This document shows positions 61,842 through 64,000 of a stretch of DNA of 64,000 bases, one piece after another. The notes under the pieces were generated by a model. The model made no database searches. It saw only the letters and a list, made by a program, of their open reading frames with translations, and was not told where the DNA came from. Each line of letters opens with the position of its first letter. Position 1 is the stretch's first letter. The position numbers were made by a program, and so were the translations under genes. This DNA is from Achromobacter sp. UMC46 (GTDB lineage: Bacteria; Pseudomonadota; Gammaproteobacteria; Burkholderiales; Burkholderiaceae_B): NCBI RefSeq assembly GCF_014170335.1, contig NZ_LZZS01000004.1:806001-870000 (forward strand), written 5' to 3'.

Positions 61842-61934
61842 TGGCCAGAATTTTTGAGGGCAGTACTGTCACTTTTGCGTTCTCGATTGGCATACGGGTG
61901 AAGCAACGAATGACTTCGCCTGGAACCCAACGAT

Positions 61935-64000
61935 ATGTCTCTGCCTTTTTTCCCCTCTCATCCCGCCGCGCCTGCGGGCCTGCGCATGAAGGCGTTCACC
62001 GCGCTGGTGCTGGCCGCGCTGGCCGGCGCCGCGCTATCGCCCGTCCCGGCGCGGGCCCAGTCCGCTGGCGCCGCATCCCCGGTCCGCCACGCCGTGAACG
62101 TGCCGGCGGGCGCGCTGGGCGTGGCGCTGTCCAGCTTTGCCCAGCAAACACAGGTGCTGCTGTCTTTCGACCCGGAACTGGCTGCGGGCATGCAGACCGC
62201 CGGCTTGCAGGGCGGCTACGGCGTGGACCAGGGCTTTGCCGCGCTGCTGGCGGGCACCGGCCTTGAAGCCGTGCGCCGCCCCGATGGCGACTACCTGTTG
62301 CAGCGCGCGGGCGGCCAAGCCACTCTGCTGTCGCCGGTGATGGTGCTGGGCGCGGGCGCCACCACCGAAGGCACGGGGCAGTACACGGCCGACTGGATGC
62401 GTTCGGCCAACGGCCTGGTGCTGTCGCAGCGCGAGACGCCGCAATCGACCAGCGTGCTGACCCGCCAGCAAATGGACGACCGCTCCATCACGTCGGTGCG
62501 CGACGTCATGGAAAACGCCACCGGCATGAACGTGCAGCAAGCGGAGTCCGAGCGCCTGACGTATTACTCGCGCGGCTTTTCCATGGACACGTTCCAGTTC
62601 GACGGTGTCGTCAAGCCGCTGAACGGCCTCTACCAGTTCGGCGACGGCAACCTGGACCCGGTCATCTACGACCACGTCGAGATCATCCGCGGCGCGACGG
62701 GCTTGATGAGCGGCACCGGCAATCCCGGCGGCTCCGTGAACTTCATCCGCAAGCGCCCCTCGCGCGAATTCCAGGGCGACATCAAGCTGTCGGCCGGCAC
62801 CGAAGACACCTACCGCGGCGAAGTCGACCTGTCTACGCCGTTCAATGAATCCGGCTCGGTGCGCGGGCGCATCGTCGGCGCCAAGGAGCGGCGCGGCGAC
62901 ACCATGGATCTCTACAAGAAAAAGCGCGATGTGCTGTACGGCATCATCGAGGCGGACGTGGCCGACGCCACCACCATCAGCATCGGCGGTTCGGTGCAGC
63001 GCACGCGGCCCAGCGGCATCAGCTGGGGCGGCTTGCCCGCCCTGGACGCCAACGGCAAGCCGATCGACTGGCCCAAGGGGCAGGCCATGGGCGCCAACTG
63101 GTCGCGCTGGGACACGGATTCGCACGAGTACTTCGCGCAACTGGACCACGGATTCGCCAACGGCTGGAATGCGCGCCTGTCGTACACGCGCCTGGAAAAC
63201 AAGTTCGACGCGCCGCTGCTGTTCACGTCCGACGTGCCGGTGACGATCGACGGCTTTTCGACGCCGCCGCTACTGCGCAAGTTCGTCGGCGGCAGTGACC
63301 AGGACGTGGTCGGCGGCTCCATGGACGGCGATTTCAATGCGTTCGGCCGCCGCCACCAGTTCAGCATGGGCTTCTCCCATTCCGTCATCAAGGCGTGGAA
63401 CCAAAGCTGGGACACCTCCGACCAGGCGACCTATCCCATTCCCGACGTCAAGAACTGGACGGGCGACTGGCCCGCGCCCAACTGGGACATCCTGGCGTTG
63501 TCGCAGACCAACCGCAATGAGCAGACCGGCGTCTACGGCACGCTGCGCCTGGGGTTGACCGACCGCCTGCACCTGTTGACCGGCGCGCGCTGGACCCGTT
63601 GGGAATCCACCGAGACCAGTTGGGGCGTGACGGGCTATTCGCATACCTATTCCGAAGTCACGCCCTACGTGGGCGTGACCTATGACCTGAACGACACCTA
63701 CACCGCCTACGCCAGCTACACCAACATCTTCCAGCCGCAGATGGTGAAGACGCAGACGTGGGACATGGCGGGACCGGCGTATGGCCACAACTACGAAGCG
63801 GGCTTGAAGGCGTCGTACCTGGACGGCCGCCTGAACGCGTCCGTGGCGGTGTTCCAGACCGACCAGAAGGACGTCGCCGAGTACGGCGGCTACGACTATG
63901 CGCACGACGACGGCTGGTACTACATCCTGGACGGGACCCGCACGCGCGGCTTCGAGGCCGAGGTGGCCGGTGAAGTGTTGCCGGGCTGGAACGTGTTCCT
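61935..64000 (+). CDS. FecA/FpvA-type TonB siderophore receptor with STN domain, 3' truncated
   Basis: A receptor cut by the right edge after about 689 residues. After the signal peptide (cleavage about PARAQS) an STN domain spans about residues 52-118 (VNVPAGALGVALSSFAQQTQ ... AALLAGTGLEAVRR), then a TonB-box-like SPVMVLGA, the plug (SVRDVMENATGMNVQQ; VEIIRGATGLMSGTGNPGG) and part of the barrel. STN receptors signal through FecR/FecI encoded directly upstream. It resembles FpvA/FoxA-like hydroxamate receptors; the siderophore is unknown. ATG 61935 is used; ATG 61986 is an alternative. Confidence 0.92.
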   Translation, partial: MSLPFFPSHPAAPAGLRMKAFTALVLAALAGAALSPVPARAQSAGAASPVRHAVNVPAGALGVALSSFAQQTQVLLSFDPELAAGMQTAGLQGGYGVDQGFAALLAGTGLEAVRRPDGDYLLQRAGGQATLLSPVMVLGAGATTEGTGQYTADWMRSANGLVLSQRETPQSTSVLTRQQMDDRSITSVRDVMENATGMNVQQAESERLTYYSRGFSMDTFQFDGVVKPLNGLYQFGDGNLDPVIYDHVEIIRGATGLMSGTGNPGGSVNFIRKRPSREFQGDIKLSAGTEDTYRGEVDLSTPFNESGSVRGRIVGAKERRGDTMDLYKKKRDVLYGIIEADVADATTISIGGSVQRTRPSGISWGGLPALDANGKPIDWPKGQAMGANWSRWDTDSHEYFAQLDHGFANGWNARLSYTRLENKFDAPLLFTSDVPVTIDGFSTPPLLRKFVGGSDQDVVGGSMDGDFNAFGRRHQFSMGFSHSVIKAWNQSWDTSDQATYPIPDVKNWTGDWPAPNWDILALSQTNRNEQTGVYGTLRLGLTDRLHLLTGARWTRWESTETSWGVTGYSHTYSEVTPYVGVTYDLNDTYTAYASYTNIFQPQMVKTQTWDMAGPAYGHNYEAGLKASYLDGRLNASVAVFQTDQKDVAEYGGYDYAHDDGWYYILDGTRTRGFEAEVAGEVLPGWNVF

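Overview
The window is high-G+C chromosomal DNA of a betaproteobacterium of the Burkholderiales, most likely Alcaligenaceae (Achromobacter or Bordetella type). The evidence is the number of orphan Bug/TctC-type periplasmic receptors (four), an EF-P with Arg32 next to its rhamnosyltransferase EarP, the DUF2863, DUF2968 and DUF3613 genes, and paired acnA/acnB aconitases. No tRNA, rRNA, CRISPR array, insertion sequence or phage gene was seen. The species call is inference.

Layout. 1-690: the 5' end of a probable two-partner-secretion transporter on the minus strand and a long AT-rich gene-free stretch. 691-15388: a lone MHYT membrane protein, then a complete Tad/Flp pilus locus (flp, tadV, tadE, tadF, rcpC, rcpA, tadZ, tadA, tadB, tadC, tadD, a DUF3613 gene, tadG) ending in a sigma-54 activator whose receiver lacks the phosphoacceptor Asp. 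The tadV/tadE junction looks frameshifted. 15506-20974: DUF2968 and DUF1178 genes, the efp-earP-DUF2863 block and an extradiol-type dioxygenase. 21109-24122: acnA. 24123-28694: LysR, a dienoyl-CoA-reductase-like SDR, an acyl-CoA synthetase and a Bug receptor. 28856-33788: a pirin-like protein without its metal ligands, a Fur-controlled TonB receptor, a higBA toxin-antitoxin pair and a small lipoprotein. 34015-40112: acnB, an unknown zinc-ribbon/membrane gene pair, a TSUP permease and a CBS protein.

40205-53765 is a large acyl-CoA catabolism island: LysR and IclR regulators, two adjacent acyl-CoA dehydrogenase pairs, two crotonases, a thiolase, an NDP-forming acyl-CoA synthetase and two Bug receptors. 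Together they could import a carboxylic acid, activate it and shorten it by beta-oxidation; the substrate cannot be read from sequence. 53824-60297: a spermidine-synthase-fold protein, then a malonate operon (GntR regulator, malonyl-CoA decarboxylase, crotonase, malonyl-CoA synthetase, Bug receptor). 60328-64000: a Fur-controlled fecI-fecR pair and a TonB siderophore receptor cut by the right edge.

The most notable non-coding signals are a 25-bp element repeated exactly in front of acnA and acnB, a pair of concentric inverted repeats between the divergent arms of the acyl-CoA island (43465-43536), and a perfect 16-bp palindrome in front of the malonate regulator. The most notable protein-level signal is that both acyl-CoA dehydrogenase pairs look like two-subunit (alpha2beta2) enzymes. 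I did not find a clearly new multi-gene defence or mobile system.
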